Numbered from the stretch's first letter, positions 16,696 through 24,465 are shown. The stretch is DNA of 62,853 nucleotides from Candidatus Rifleibacteriota bacterium (GCA_015233155.1 JADFYG010000039.1:1-62853); one strand, 5' to 3'. The notes: generated by a model from the sequence alone, not told the origin. Made by a program: numbers and translations.

Positions 16696-18240
16696 TCACA
16701 CTTTGGTGGTGTGACTATCTTTTCCCTGTCTCACGACCAACGGTATTAATTGGAAAGGCATAGCCGGTCTCTTGGCTGCGGCGTTTTCAATTGCCGTGTT
16801 CAGCTGCTGGATAGCCCTGAGCACATTCGCTAGCCCGGCGAGAATCATAGCTTTAGCCTCGGGAGATGCCCACTTGATAATCTGGTCCTGAAGTTCCGCC
16901 GCTGCTAGCGCCACCTTATCGAGATTGGGCCTCGTTGGGATTTCTTGAGAGTCGAGAGCCTCAGAATCCGCTATCGTTACTGCATCAGGGATTTCTGCCG
17001 GAACCGCCGAGGTGCTAACTGTCCCTGACGTTTCCTGGAGACGGAGCGCAACAACTTCAGAATCTGAATGTGTTGCTGGGTTGGGATTGCTGCGAGGGGA
17101 ATCGTTTGCTGGCAGCTCTTGTGTTACTGCGGAAGCTACTTCTTGAGCGGGCACTGGATCATTGGGACTCTGCCCCTCGGCCTCACGAGATATGCGTTCA
17201 GGATGGACTTCTGGGTCGCCGGAATCAGGAATGTTTGCGGCGACCAGTGCTGCATCTTCCCTCTCCAGTTTTTTTCTGGCTGCTGAGACGCCTTGTGGAG
17301 TCACTCCGAGCATTTTCGCTGCGTCTACGTTGTTCAACCCCTTGTCTCTGAGGATTGACTCGCGATCTTCAGGGGAGAATTCCTTTTGTATGGGTCCGAG
17401 AACATCGGTTACCCAGGCCGGGGAATAGTGGAGGAGCTGAGCGATTTCCGCTCGTGTGTGTCCGGCTTCATCCATCATTCTTGCACTACGAATGAGATCG
17501 GGTCTTTGAGGTCTGAGGCCATGTTTTAGATTGGAGACGACGGCTGCCTCAACAAACTCCTTCGCATTGTTGATCTTGCGGCGTATCACAGGAATGTCTG
17601 TTCTATCAGCAATCTCATAGCCTCTGAACCGTGTATGCCCTGCAATGATCTTATTGTGAAACTCCGGATTGTCGGATTCTGCAACTTCGATAGGTGGGAG
17701 TTCAATCTTTAACTCTGAATAATCCCGTGCCGTTGGCTCAAACAGCGCACCACTACCATCATCTGCCCGGGGCTGGTATTTGCGATCGGCAATTATTTCA
17801 TTTCGCTTCATGATCGTGACTACTGGGGCAACCTGTGTCTTAATGGGGACAGGGAGTGCTGGATGTTCCACTGGGTCTGGGACTTCGTTAGTAGTCGGCG
17901 CTGGCAAAGTGGCAGATGGTTCCGATTCGACATCTATCGCCTTCTCTTCCACTTGTGCCGGTGTCTGTAATGACGCTTCCGTTAACGTTTGCTCTTGCAC
18001 AGACTCCTGAGATAGTCCTTGTTCCTGCGTTGGCGTGGGTATTGGTTCTTCCTTGGTCTTGGAGACACGTGATGTATTCTTCTTCGCAGGCTTGTTTGTC
18101 TTACTGGGTATTACTTTCTTTTTCCCGGGCTTGGTGGATGCGGGGATCTGTGCCACCTGGCCTGACGCTGGAGCGGTAGAATCGAATGTTTCAGGACTCA
18201 GAACACTCGGAGAAACAGATACAGAATGAGTTTTCGACAT
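16696..18240 (-). CDS. ParB/RepB/Spo0J-family protein
   Basis: The 514-aa protein has a long Pro/Thr/Lys-rich disordered N-terminus (about 1-150), then a ParB core: ADRKYQPRADDG, HNKIIAGHTRFRGYEIADR (the ParB CTP/nuclease-like GxxR motif) and IPVIRRKINN. A helix-turn-helix follows (AGHTRAEIAQLLHYSPAWVTDVL) and a second HTH-like part (VDAAKMLGVTPQGVSAARKKL). GGAGGT precedes the ATG at 18240. There is no ParA in this window, so it is more likely a regulator or origin-binding protein of the element than a full partition system. Confidence 0.88.
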   Translation of the reverse strand: MSKTHSVSVSPSVLSPETFDSTAPASGQVAQIPASTKPGKKKVIPSKTNKPAKKNTSRVSKTKEEPIPTPTQEQGLSQESVQEQTLTEASLQTPAQVEEKAIDVESEPSATLPAPTTNEVPDPVEHPALPVPIKTQVAPVVTIMKRNEIIADRKYQPRADDGSGALFEPTARDYSELKIELPPIEVAESDNPEFHNKIIAGHTRFRGYEIADRTDIPVIRRKINNAKEFVEAAVVSNLKHGLRPQRPDLIRSARMMDEAGHTRAEIAQLLHYSPAWVTDVLGPIQKEFSPEDRESILRDKGLNNVDAAKMLGVTPQGVSAARKKLEREDAALVAANIPDSGDPEVHPERISREAEGQSPNDPVPAQEVASAVTQELPANDSPRSNPNPATHSDSEVVALRLQETSGTVSTSAVPAEIPDAVTIADSEALDSQEIPTRPNLDKVALAAAELQDQIIKWASPEAKAMILAGLANVLRAIQQLNTAIENAAAKRPAMPFQLIPLVVRQGKDSHTTKV

Positions 18241-18391
18241 GGAATACCTCCGTAAAATTCGCATGACAGAATGGGTCGGATTAAACATCCGAGGACAATC
18301 TTGAGAATTTGTTACTGGTGCGGGTTACAGCGAAGCGCTTCGCTGATTACCCTCGTGTCGGATGCCTCCGACGTGAAAAATTTGCTACTTT

Positions 18392-18574
18392 TTATTCGGC
18401 GTTCAACAGTGCGCGGATGTCGGAGACGCGCCAGACGACCGTTCTGCCGCAACCGAGCTTCACTGCTTTGGGGAATCGCCCACTCTTAACGCCAGCCCAC
18501 CACGTCGATTTGCCTATGGGGATGAGTTCGAGGATCTGCTTTAGCCGCACAAATCCTTCTTCGGGTAGCTTCAT
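18392..18574 (-). CDS. AlpA-family winged-helix regulator / excisionase
   Basis: The 60-aa protein is a complete AlpA-type domain: GFVRLKQILELIPIGKSTWW (helix-turn-helix), VKSGRFPKAVKLGCGRTVVWR (wing) and a final helix DIRALL. GGAGGT precedes the ATG. AlpA relatives activate or repress integrase genes and act as excision factors in P4-like elements. It is the first gene of the minus-strand replication operon and is transcribed away from DUF6387 and integrase. Two near-identical operator-like repeats lie upstream at 18657-18700. Confidence 0.92.
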   Translation of the reverse strand: MKLPEEGFVRLKQILELIPIGKSTWWAGVKSGRFPKAVKLGCGRTVVWRVSDIRALLNAE

Positions 18575-18593
18575 GCTTTACCTCCATTATGTT

Positions 18594-18700
18594 ACAACGT
18601 TGTCTTAATTAAAGCATGGAAAACCCGATTGAACCAGGGAAACGTTAGGCTTTTTTATTATCCGGATAATTACCCATACCTTTTTTATCCGGCTAATTAC
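18594..18700. promoter_or_regulatory. operator-like repeats upstream of alpA-like gene
   Basis: TTATCCGGATAATTAC (18658-18673) recurs as TTATCCGGCTAATTAC (18685-18700), 15 of 16 identical and 27 bp apart. The first copy contains the perfect palindrome ATTATCCGGATAAT (18657-18670). ACAACGTTGT at 18594-18603, just upstream of the alpA ribosome site, is another 10-bp palindrome. The spacing and position fit regulator binding at the operon promoter. Confidence 0.6.
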
Positions 18701-18802
18701 TTACTCTTTATTTTCCTGGTAAATTTAATTGCACTGGCTGGAGCCCATAGAAATGTATGGGCCTAAATGCTACGAAAAAAGCTATGTTAGTACAAGGAGT
18801 TT

Positions 18803-19924
18803 TTATTCGGAAATATACGGCATGCCGAAGAACTTAAAAAACTCTTCGGCAGTATGACTAAATGGGGAAATATAAATTTTGTTAAGAAACCGTTCCGTTG
18901 CCTGCATGAATTCTAGTGATAAGGCGGTCATAGCAAGATCATGAGTGGTTTTTCGGATAAGGTCGCTACTTCCTCCCAGGGGCCGGATGGTGTTTGCAAT
19001 AGTCGTATATGACAACTTATTCTTTTTGTCGATGCGCTGCCAGATCATTAGATCGATATACGGGAGAACAGCGTTTTCTATCCACTTACTGAATATATCC
19101 TCCACCTTAGACGGAATAACTCTAACACGCGGTCTAGGGTTGTTCTTTCGGAGTTCGCTGGCTTTGTCAAAGTATGCTTGGCCCGTATTGCCATGTTTGC
19201 TTTTGGTTTTATTGTTCTTTCGGAGTTCGCCGAGAACTTTGTCAAAGCTTTCCCGCAACAGTTGATCCGGGAAGTCCAAATCGAAGCACATAAATGCCAT
19301 AGGCGTTTCTACATCGAGATTCCAATGGACTGGTTCGTCAATCCACGCCCACTTTTCCTTCCATACCCTCGCCCGTTCGTCATCCAGTTCCCTCGAAAAC
19401 TCCCTGGCCTTCTTACTCACCGATCTGTTCGCCCACTCCTCGTCATTGTAATATGTGTTCTCACTTCCATACATTTCTCTTAATAGCTTACGCCTTTTCC
19501 TACCTATCGCTTTTCTGAAATAGAGCAAATCGCGCGCTGTCAAAGGTCTTACTGGCCTGGAGATCCAAGGCTCTCTACAATAGCTTGAAAAATAAGGATC
19601 ATCGTCCTTGTTCACCAACTTCTTCTGCTCGACAGCAAGAAGTTTAGCTCTCGTCTGCTCAATCACTTGAAACTGAGCGTCGGTAGGGAGCGGGGGATCC
19701 CCTGATTCCCAAGTCCCGTATGGATCCTCATCGTTACGATCAATTATAGGATTGACAGCTACTTTTCTTAAAAAGCTGCTTGCCGCATAAGGCCAAAAAT
19801 GCCAAATCTCCCTCCGCACCTCAAACTGGGTAAACCATCCTCTCAAATCCAAATCCTTAACCCCGTCATATTTGGAAAGATCGAACCAGTCAGGTGGTTT
19901 AGTTTCATTAATTTTATTTCCCAT
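18803..19924 (-). CDS. DUF6387-like protein
   Basis: The 373-aa protein begins with PPDWFDLSKYDGVKDLDLRGW, which resembles DUF6387 proteins encoded beside integrases in genomic islands. It contains a charged middle segment in which an ELRKNN motif occurs twice (near residues 231 and 256), and no catalytic motif I recognise. GGAG lies about 10 nt before the ATG. It lies 157 nt downstream of the integrase in the same direction and may be co-transcribed. Function unknown; its persistent link with P4-type integrases suggests a role in element maintenance or defence. Confidence 0.75.
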   Translation of the reverse strand: MGNKINETKPPDWFDLSKYDGVKDLDLRGWFTQFEVRREIWHFWPYAASSFLRKVAVNPIIDRNDEDPYGTWESGDPPLPTDAQFQVIEQTRAKLLAVEQKKLVNKDDDPYFSSYCREPWISRPVRPLTARDLLYFRKAIGRKRRKLLREMYGSENTYYNDEEWANRSVSKKAREFSRELDDERARVWKEKWAWIDEPVHWNLDVETPMAFMCFDLDFPDQLLRESFDKVLGELRKNNKTKSKHGNTGQAYFDKASELRKNNPRPRVRVIPSKVEDIFSKWIENAVLPYIDLMIWQRIDKKNKLSYTTIANTIRPLGGSSDLIRKTTHDLAMTALSLEFMQATERFLNKIYISPFSHTAEEFFKFFGMPYISE

Positions 19925-20081
19925 TGCTCAGACTCCTGCCCTGCAAGAATTTATCTTGCCAATTTCTCTGCTCTTCAAAACAGCCATACAATTCTACATG
20001 TCAACCTGCACTGATCAAACAGGAACATGGTTTGATTATATTCCCGTCACATCTGTCCTGCAACGGCATCAATATAGCCGG

Positions 20082-21317
20082 TCAGGCGGTTGCTGTCGAT
20101 GTCGCAGTAACCATTGTTCCCGTCTCGCCTGTGCGCAGCTCATCGAGATAGTCAGCCCATCGCTGCATCATCTCTCGCCGTTGATCGAGATGTGCCGTTC
20201 GATTGTAAGCTCGTCCGTTCGGGTCACGCACCGCATGAGCAAGCTGGTGTTCGATAAAGTCTGGCCGAAAGCCCAGAACTTCATCAAGTATAGTTCTCGC
20301 CATTGCCCGGAAACCATGGCCGGTCATCTCTTCCTTGCCGATACCCATTCTCCGCAACGCAGCAAGTATGCCATTTTCGCTCATTGGACGCGTAGGAGTT
20401 CGACCACCCGGAAAGACATATTCGCCGTTACCGGTGAGTGGTTGAAGTTCCCGTAAGATTGCAATCGCTTGTCTTGCCAGAGGGACTATGTGCTCTGTCT
20501 TCGTCTTTGAGGCAGTGAATCGCCATTCCGCAGTTTCGAAATTTATATCAGCCCATTTCGCATGGCGAAGTTCACCTGGCCGAACAAAAAACATGGGGGC
20601 AAGGCGAAGAGCGCATGAAACGACAAAATGTCCGCTATATCCCCAGATCGCCCGCATCAGGCCGCTAACTGCTGCTGGATCTGTGACTGCCGTGAAGTGC
20701 CCTTCGCGCACAGGGGCAAGGGCGCCACGCAAAGCCTGAGTAGGATCATTCGTTGCTCTTCCGGTGGATATCGCATACCGAAAGACTCTTGAGCATTCGC
20801 GCATTGCCCTATGGGCCGTATACACAGTTCGAGATTCAAGGCGTCGTATGACTTTGAGAAATTCTGGAGACGTAATATCCGCAATGGGTCTCGCGCCCAA
20901 CCATGGATATATGTCATTAACAAGCCTGGTCTGAATTCTTGCAATGTTACCTGGGCTCATAGAGTCACCTATTTTTGCAAGGTATTCCCTGGCAATGACC
21001 TCGAAGCTATTCGCGCTTTTAGTTGCACCCGCCGTCTTTACAGCTTTACGATTTTCGCTGAGATCCACTCCGGAAGCAAGCAAGCGCTTTGCATTCTCTC
21101 GTTTTTCACGCGCATCTTTCAGCGATACAGCCGGATACGGACCCATGGAAAGCAGGTGAGCTTTGCCGTCGAAGCGGTATTTCATCCGCCACGATTTCAC
21201 ACCAGATGGTTCGACCATAAGGAACAAACCGCCGCCGTCGAAAAAGTATAACGTCTTCTCTGCGGGCTTGGCATTTCTTATTTGGATCTCCGTCAGTGGT
21301 GGAACACGTTTCGGCAT
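20082..21317 (-). CDS. int: P4-type tyrosine integrase of element 1
   Basis: The 411-aa protein has an N-terminal arm-binding domain of the DUF4102 type (LYFFDGGGLFLMVEPSGVKSW, MGPYPAVSLKDAREKR), a core-binding domain and the catalytic domain with RPGELRHAKW (first Arg), HGFRAMART (His-x-x-Arg) and a C-terminal HLDQRREMMQRWADYLD that carries the later motif, with Tyr in GRAYNRTAHLDQR. It catalyses site-specific integration, usually at tRNA 3' ends. Its start is 170 bp from the tRNA-Leu 3' fragment at 21487, the same geometry as the second integrase has with the intact tRNA. Its start codon lies in a 12-bp inverted repeat (see 21317-21374). Confidence 0.95.
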   Translation of the reverse strand: MPKRVPPLTEIQIRNAKPAEKTLYFFDGGGLFLMVEPSGVKSWRMKYRFDGKAHLLSMGPYPAVSLKDAREKRENAKRLLASGVDLSENRKAVKTAGATKSANSFEVIAREYLAKIGDSMSPGNIARIQTRLVNDIYPWLGARPIADITSPEFLKVIRRLESRTVYTAHRAMRECSRVFRYAISTGRATNDPTQALRGALAPVREGHFTAVTDPAAVSGLMRAIWGYSGHFVVSCALRLAPMFFVRPGELRHAKWADINFETAEWRFTASKTKTEHIVPLARQAIAILRELQPLTGNGEYVFPGGRTPTRPMSENGILAALRRMGIGKEEMTGHGFRAMARTILDEVLGFRPDFIEHQLAHAVRDPNGRAYNRTAHLDQRREMMQRWADYLDELRTGETGTMVTATSTATA

Positions 21318-21374
21318 TTTGGGTATAGCCCTCCTTTCAAATAGGTGGACCTCTACCCATAACTATACCCAAAA
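21317..21374 (-). promoter_or_regulatory. 12-bp inverted repeat enclosing the integrase ribosome site and start
   Basis: TTTTGGGTATAG (21317-21328) pairs perfectly with CTATACCCAAAA (21363-21374). In the integrase mRNA the 3' arm runs from just after GGAGGG into the A of the start codon, so folding would hide the start. An alternative role is a binding site for the integrase or a regulator. Confidence 0.65.
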
Positions 21375-21423
21375 AATCTGGATTTAGGTATATCTCGTTG
21401 GATCACGCTGGACGACTAAAAGT

Positions 21424-21453
21424 CGAAAGACCCGCTTGTTAGCGGGTCTTTCG
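21424..21453 (-). terminator. 13-bp hairpin terminator between tRNA-Leu fragment and integrase
   Basis: CGAAAGACCCGCT and AGCGGGTCTTTCG form a perfect 13-bp stem with a TGTT loop. It lies 34 nt downstream of the tRNA 3' end copy at 21487, in the same place as the hairpin 62201-62239 next to the intact tRNA, so it probably terminated the tRNA transcript when element 1 was the neighbour. Confidence 0.8.
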
Positions 21454-21486
21454 GACTACTTAGGACTTCCTGAAACTTACTGTCAG

Positions 21487-21501
21487 TGCTCGGGGCGGGA
21501 C
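21487..21501 (-). other. attachment site copy: 15 bp of the tRNA-Leu 3' end
   Basis: TGCTCGGGGCGGGAC is identical to 62244-62258, the 3' end of tRNA-Leu (discriminator, acceptor 3' strand, T-stem 3' strand). To its right the match stops and prophage DNA begins. It marks the left end of prophage 2 and is also correctly placed as the integrase-side end of element 1. Confidence 0.8.
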
Positions 21502-21594
21502 CGGTAAGACGATCATGATGGGAAGCTAATTTCCGCATCAAATGCGGATTTTACACGGACACAAAACGACAAAAAAGAACAAGTTTCGCCCCAA

Positions 21595-21617
21595 TTGACA
21601 CCCCATTTGACTACCCA
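21595..21617. repeat. arm-type integrase site candidates, left end of prophage 2
   Basis: TTGACACCCCA (21595-21605) is followed directly by TTTGACTACCCA (21606-21617). Very similar tandem repeats (TTTACTCCCCA, TTGACTCCCC) lie inside the right end at 62166-62187. Tandem repeats of this kind flanking the core at both ends are the expected pattern of tyrosine-integrase arm sites. Confidence 0.6.
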
Positions 21618-21649
21618 TATAAAACTTATTACCGATTCAAAAACGGAAA

Positions 21650-21664
21650 CGGGACTTGAACCCG
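21650..21664 (-). other. tRNA T-arm-like fragment inside left end of prophage 2
   Basis: On the minus strand CGGGTTCAAGTCCCG is a T-stem-loop, followed by TTTCCG as a possible acceptor 3' strand, but no matching 5' acceptor or anticodon arm is found in the next 100 nt. It shares 15 nt with the tRNA-Leu T-arm. It may be the 3' remnant of another tRNA captured by the phage, or a relic of an earlier integration. Confidence 0.4.
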
Positions 21665-21713
21665 GGCGCGATATTTTCATTTCACACCACGCGAGGATGG
21701 GAGAAGCCGCATC

Positions 21714-22172
21714 TCAATAAATGTCTACATAAAACGATTTTGAGTTTGTCTTGGCACCATTTATAATCATCCAAACAGAGAAAAACTTTCTACCAACGGT
21801 CTCCGTCGCTAATGCCTCAGGGGTGACTGCAACGTCACCGAAAAGAATCAAGGAGGTCTGACCCGGCGTAAACTTCGTTACTGCACCTTCAGACGCTTGT
21901 TCAGGATGCCCAGTGGGTTCAATGTGCCCCAAGATGGTTGTGATTGGGTTTGTATTCTGTACTTCATAGGTCGTTTTCATAATGGCGCCTTTGGACTTGT
22001 CTATTCTAGGGGTGATCTCGCCAGGAATCTCGACGCTTGCATTAGAAAGAGTAGGATTGTCGGCTACTGCTGCAACAGGGGATGAACTTCCCCCGCCACC
22101 ACCACCGCCGCCACATCCTGAAAAGGTAAGAGACAAAGCCCAAAGAAATAAACAAAAAATAATACGACGCAT
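21714..22172 (-). CDS. lipoprotein, lysogenic conversion candidate
   Basis: The 152-aa product has a lipoprotein signal: charged MRRIIF, hydrophobic stretch, lipobox TFSGC with Cys 20, then a run of eight glycines and SSS as a flexible tether. The mature part is beta-rich (TTYEVQNTNPITTILGHIEP, TSLILFGDVAV) and ends SKSFYVDIY, without a family I know. AGGAGAA precedes the ATG. It starts 10 nt after the repressor stop, so it would be expressed from the lysogen together with the repressor, which makes a surface role in the lysogen (for example superinfection exclusion) likely. Confidence 0.75.
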   Translation of the reverse strand: MRRIIFCLFLWALSLTFSGCGGGGGGGGSSSPVAAVADNPTLSNASVEIPGEITPRIDKSKGAIMKTTYEVQNTNPITTILGHIEPTGHPEQASEGAVTKFTPGQTSLILFGDVAVTPEALATETVGRKFFSVWMIINGAKTNSKSFYVDIY

Positions 22173-22182
22173 ATTTTCTCCT

Positions 22183-23037
22183 CTACACTTTTCTCGTTGT
22201 CACCAGCGCGACAACTCGGCCGGCAACGCGAAATTCATCGGGTGGATTCTTCGACGATAACCGGATCGGTGGATAGACAGGATTGTCAGATAGGATATTG
22301 ACATCACCTCCTGGAATCATCTGAAGCCTCTTGATAATCAGCGTTCCGTTATATCGAAGAACGTAAAGCCCATCAATGGTGATTTCGGTCTCGGTTTTGT
22401 CAACGACGGCCATCTCACCTGGTTGAATGCTGGGAACCATCGAATCGCCGCGAACCCTAATGATTACTAAGTGCTCGGGGTTCCCTGGCAGGTCTTCGCG
22501 CAAAACGTCGCCATCAATCGTCAGGAAGTTTGTGACATGATCCACGTCGTTAAAGCAACCATTCCCCGCTGAAGCTTCATTGTCGTAGATTGGAATTCTT
22601 ATTGAATGAATATCGGGCGGCTCAATTCCAAAAAACGATGTAACGGGTGCCCCCGTCAATTTCGACACCTCTTTTATTTTTTCAATCGCTTCTTGAAGAT
22701 GGCTTTTGTCTGGTTCTCTTCCTTCCTTTATCAATAACTGCTTGAATTCGTAGTCATCAAGGGCTAATTCAGCTTCAATATCTTCTTCCCCGTTAAGAAT
22801 CTCATTTGTGGCGTCAGTGGCTGGAGAACTATTTATTACGATTCCTTCTCCAACAAGATCTTTGACGCGTATTTCCAGGACTTTTGCAATACGTGTAAGC
22901 GTGGAAAGATCTGGAGCATTTCGACCTCGCTCCCACGTAGACACGGCATCCTGTGAAACACCCACTAAAAGCCCGAATTCCTTCTGAGAAAGTTTTTTCC
23001 CCTTTCTCAGAAGGCGAATGGCTTCAGCAAAATTCAT
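22183..23037 (-). CDS. S24-family phage repressor (CI/LexA-like)
   Basis: The 284-aa protein has an N-terminal XRE helix-turn-helix (LSQKEFGLLVGVSQDAVSTWERG, residues about 15-37) and a C-terminal S24 peptidase domain. The self-cleavage site is in NEASAGNG (Ala-Gly), the nucleophile Ser is in RGDSMVPSI, and the general-base Lys is in LIIKRLQ. A Glu/Asp-rich linker and helix (about 65-130) joins the domains. It maintains lysogeny and is inactivated by RecA-stimulated self-cleavage after DNA damage. GGAG precedes the ATG. The operator palindromes at 23049-23092 lie directly upstream. Confidence 0.95.
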   Translation of the reverse strand: MNFAEAIRLLRKGKKLSQKEFGLLVGVSQDAVSTWERGRNAPDLSTLTRIAKVLEIRVKDLVGEGIVINSSPATDATNEILNGEEDIEAELALDDYEFKQLLIKEGREPDKSHLQEAIEKIKEVSKLTGAPVTSFFGIEPPDIHSIRIPIYDNEASAGNGCFNDVDHVTNFLTIDGDVLREDLPGNPEHLVIIRVRGDSMVPSIQPGEMAVVDKTETEITIDGLYVLRYNGTLIIKRLQMIPGGDVNILSDNPVYPPIRLSSKNPPDEFRVAGRVVALVTTRKV

Positions 23038-23048
23038 ATAATCTCCAA

Positions 23049-23096
23049 ACGATTAAATTCGTATATCTTGACTTTTACGAAATATATTCGTATGAT
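23049..23096 (+). promoter_or_regulatory. rightward early promoter with repressor operators
   Basis: TTGACT (23068-23073), a 17-nt spacer and TATGAT (23091-23096) form a near-consensus promoter. The spacer and the first bases of the -10 box are covered by the palindrome TACGAAATATATTCGTA (23076-23092). A second related site, ACGATTAAATTCGT, is at 23049-23062. Both share ACGA/TTCGT half sites, as expected of operators for the divergent repressor. Confidence 0.85.
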
Positions 23097-23143
23097 CAAA
23101 TCGTCGACGACCTAATCGACAAAAACCACAAGATAGCGAAGGG

Positions 23144-23413
23144 ATGAAATTCGCAATGAATGAAAAAGTTAAAGTTTTGATCATCGGGGCACAGGCGACG
23201 GGAAAACCCGCCATCGCAGAGTTGATCAGAAAGACTCTTCTTGAACACGGAATGGCCGTTGAAAATCCCGAATTAGTGGCCCCGAAACATATCGCTGAAA
23301 TTCTTTCGAAAATTTCCGGGCTCCCAGTTGTCATTGAGATTTATGATGACTCATATTCTCCAATAAATTTAGTGCGTCAGACGGGCGACAGCGTTCCTTC
23401 TTCGGCTTCCTGA
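23144..23413 (+). CDS. small P-loop-like protein, first early gene
   Basis: The 89-aa product contains VLIIGAQATGKPAIAELIRK, a Walker A-like loop (GAQATGKP) after a hydrophobic strand, followed by alternating strands and helices; it lacks a clear Walker B, so nucleotide binding is uncertain. Position 23144 is the first start; the ATG at 23156 is possible and lies 12 nt after GAAGGG. It is the first gene behind the rightward promoter. Its 3' 83 nt overlap the end of the convergent zinc-finger gene, so one of the two may be mis-called. Confidence 0.5.
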   Translation: MKFAMNEKVKVLIIGAQATGKPAIAELIRKTLLEHGMAVENPELVAPKHIAEILSKISGLPVVIEIYDDSYSPINLVRQTGDSVPSSAS

Positions 23414-23573
23414 GAAATATTTCGTAAGACTGGTTGAGCTGGAAGGAATGTGTTTTTTCATCATGGGTCTTGAAGTGTTCTTCATCTGAGAAGGTATCGC
23501 ATTTTCGACAATAAAAAGTATCGTCACCGTTCTCGCTCTGATCTCCGTGAAAGAAATATCTTTTGTTTGACAT
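23331..23573 (-). CDS. small C2H2-type zinc-finger protein
   Basis: The 80-aa product has a finger-like CRKCDTFSDEEHFKTHDEKTH near residue 22 (Cys-x2-Cys with two C-terminal His). The start at 23573 follows GGAGAG; the longer frame upstream has no ribosome site. The tail is basic (RKPKKERCRP). It is antisense to the end of the P-loop-like gene and is read toward the repressor. Function unknown; a DNA- or RNA-binding regulator is possible. Confidence 0.5.
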   Translation of the reverse strand: MSNKRYFFHGDQSENGDDTFYCRKCDTFSDEEHFKTHDEKTHSFQLNQSYEIFLRKPKKERCRPSDALNLLENMSHHKSQ

Positions 23574-23731
23574 GTTCTCTCCAAATAGTTTTACCCACGC
23601 GCAAGCGGGTTGAGATAGGCGAGAGTCCGAACGACTCCAAATCCAACGGACTCTCAGCCCCAGGACACACGACCAGGATGAAGGGTCGTTATTAAATTGT
23701 AGCACGTTCCGGGCCGAAAGGCTCGTTCGTG

Positions 23732-23782
23732 GAGAATCCGGGTGCAGGCTGTTCATCCCAGCTTGTGCCCGGATTCTCTTTT
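23732..23782 (+). terminator. long hairpin with T tail in the early leader
   Basis: GAGAATCCGGGTGCAGGCTG (23732-23751) pairs with 23759-23778 over 20 positions with three non-Watson-Crick places, loop TTCATCC, followed by TTTT. It stands 26 nt before the next early gene, so it may act as a regulated terminator (antitermination point) between the immunity region and the early genes. Confidence 0.65.
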
Positions 23783-23803
23783 CCTGGATGAAAGGAAGTA
23801 AAT

Positions 23804-24016
23804 ATGGTGGTAATTCCCAAAGATCTGCAACACCTCACGATTCATGATGTGGCCAAAATTTTGGGCTGTCACACACGGACGGTCCGGAGAATGAATCTCA
23901 CCTGGATACCGATTCGTCCAGGCGCACGCAAAAAGGTCATTTCGGTCAACTATTTCGAGAAATACATGGCCGCGAGAACGCGCGAGACCGAAGCGCTTGA
24001 GAGCCTGGAACTATGA
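23804..24016 (+). CDS. helix-turn-helix excisionase/MerR-like protein
   Basis: The 70-aa protein shows LTIHDVAKILGCHTRTVRRMN, a typical HTH_17/excisionase helix-turn-helix, then a short wing (RPGARKKVISVNYFEKYM). GGAAG precedes the ATG. It overlaps the next gene in ATGA. It could be the excisionase of the prophage or an early transcription regulator; excisionase genes next to integrase would be more usual, and the integrase here is at the other end of the linear prophage, which is adjacent in the circular form. Confidence 0.75.
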   Translation: MVVIPKDLQHLTIHDVAKILGCHTRTVRRMNLTWIPIRPGARKKVISVNYFEKYMAARTRETEALESLEL

Positions 24017-24465
24017 ACAGACGTTCACCATCCGAGATACGTGAGATGCTCACACTCCTTCGTGAATTCAACATTCCCGAAGAAACGCTCAAGACCGCCG
24101 CCATCAATGCTGCTCGTGAGTTTGGTATCTCTCTCGACGGTCCCCGCGTGAAACATGAAACGGTATCCGAGTTTTTCGAGGAATGGAAGGCGGGCAACAT
24201 GCCATTGCCCGTGTGCCCTTGCCACGCACGTGATCTGTACCAAGCCTATCAGCTCTGGTGCGTTTCCAACAAATATGATTCAGCTTCTGAAACAGGCTTC
24301 GGGCGAGATCTGAATATCCTTGGGATATACAAAATTAAAACCCGTGACGGAAGCATTATTGATCCCGTTGGCGAAGTTGGCCGCGCATTTGACAGCCTCG
24401 TGGAAGCGTTCACAAAGGCTCTTGAGAGATATCGCAAGTCGCTTCAGAAAACCGCGACCCGATAA
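24013..24465 (+). CDS. stand-alone D5-type primase C-terminal (winged-helix) domain protein
   Basis: The 150-aa protein's middle part, FFEEWKAGNMPLPVCPCHARDLYQAYQLWC followed by SASETGFGRDL, aligns well with the end of the prophage primase-helicase at 32552 (FLRAWKDGEIPVN, FTLYCLWCSESNENAISETKFGKAI). That region in D5-like primases is a DNA-binding winged helix. Here it stands alone with a short helical N-terminus. It may bind the same origin sequence as the primase-helicase and act as a regulator or loader. It overlaps the HTH gene upstream by 4 nt. Confidence 0.7.
   Translation: MNRRSPSEIREMLTLLREFNIPEETLKTAAINAAREFGISLDGPRVKHETVSEFFEEWKAGNMPLPVCPCHARDLYQAYQLWCVSNKYDSASETGFGRDLNILGIYKIKTRDGSIIDPVGEVGRAFDSLVEAFTKALERYRKSLQKTATR

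Larger units (their letters stand above)
1620..21501. mobile_element. element 1, integrative replicating element without virion genes (left end not located)
   Basis: The genes from about 1.88 kb to the integrase at 21.3 kb form an integrative element: recombination arm (DUF932, ERF, nuclease), cargo (RtcB cassette, unknown pair), replication operon (AlpA, ParB, primase-helicase, Pol I) and P4-type integrase. Its right end is the tRNA-Leu 3' copy at 21487-21501. I found no further copy of that 15-mer to the left, so the left coordinate given is approximate and the true end may be outside the window. Confidence 0.6.

Noticed and set aside
21650..21664. Alternative left att core (15-bp T-arm match to tRNA-Leu)
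   Set aside because: The sequence left of it does not match the tRNA-Leu acceptor end, whereas 21487-21501 does; T-arm sequence is shared by many tRNAs.
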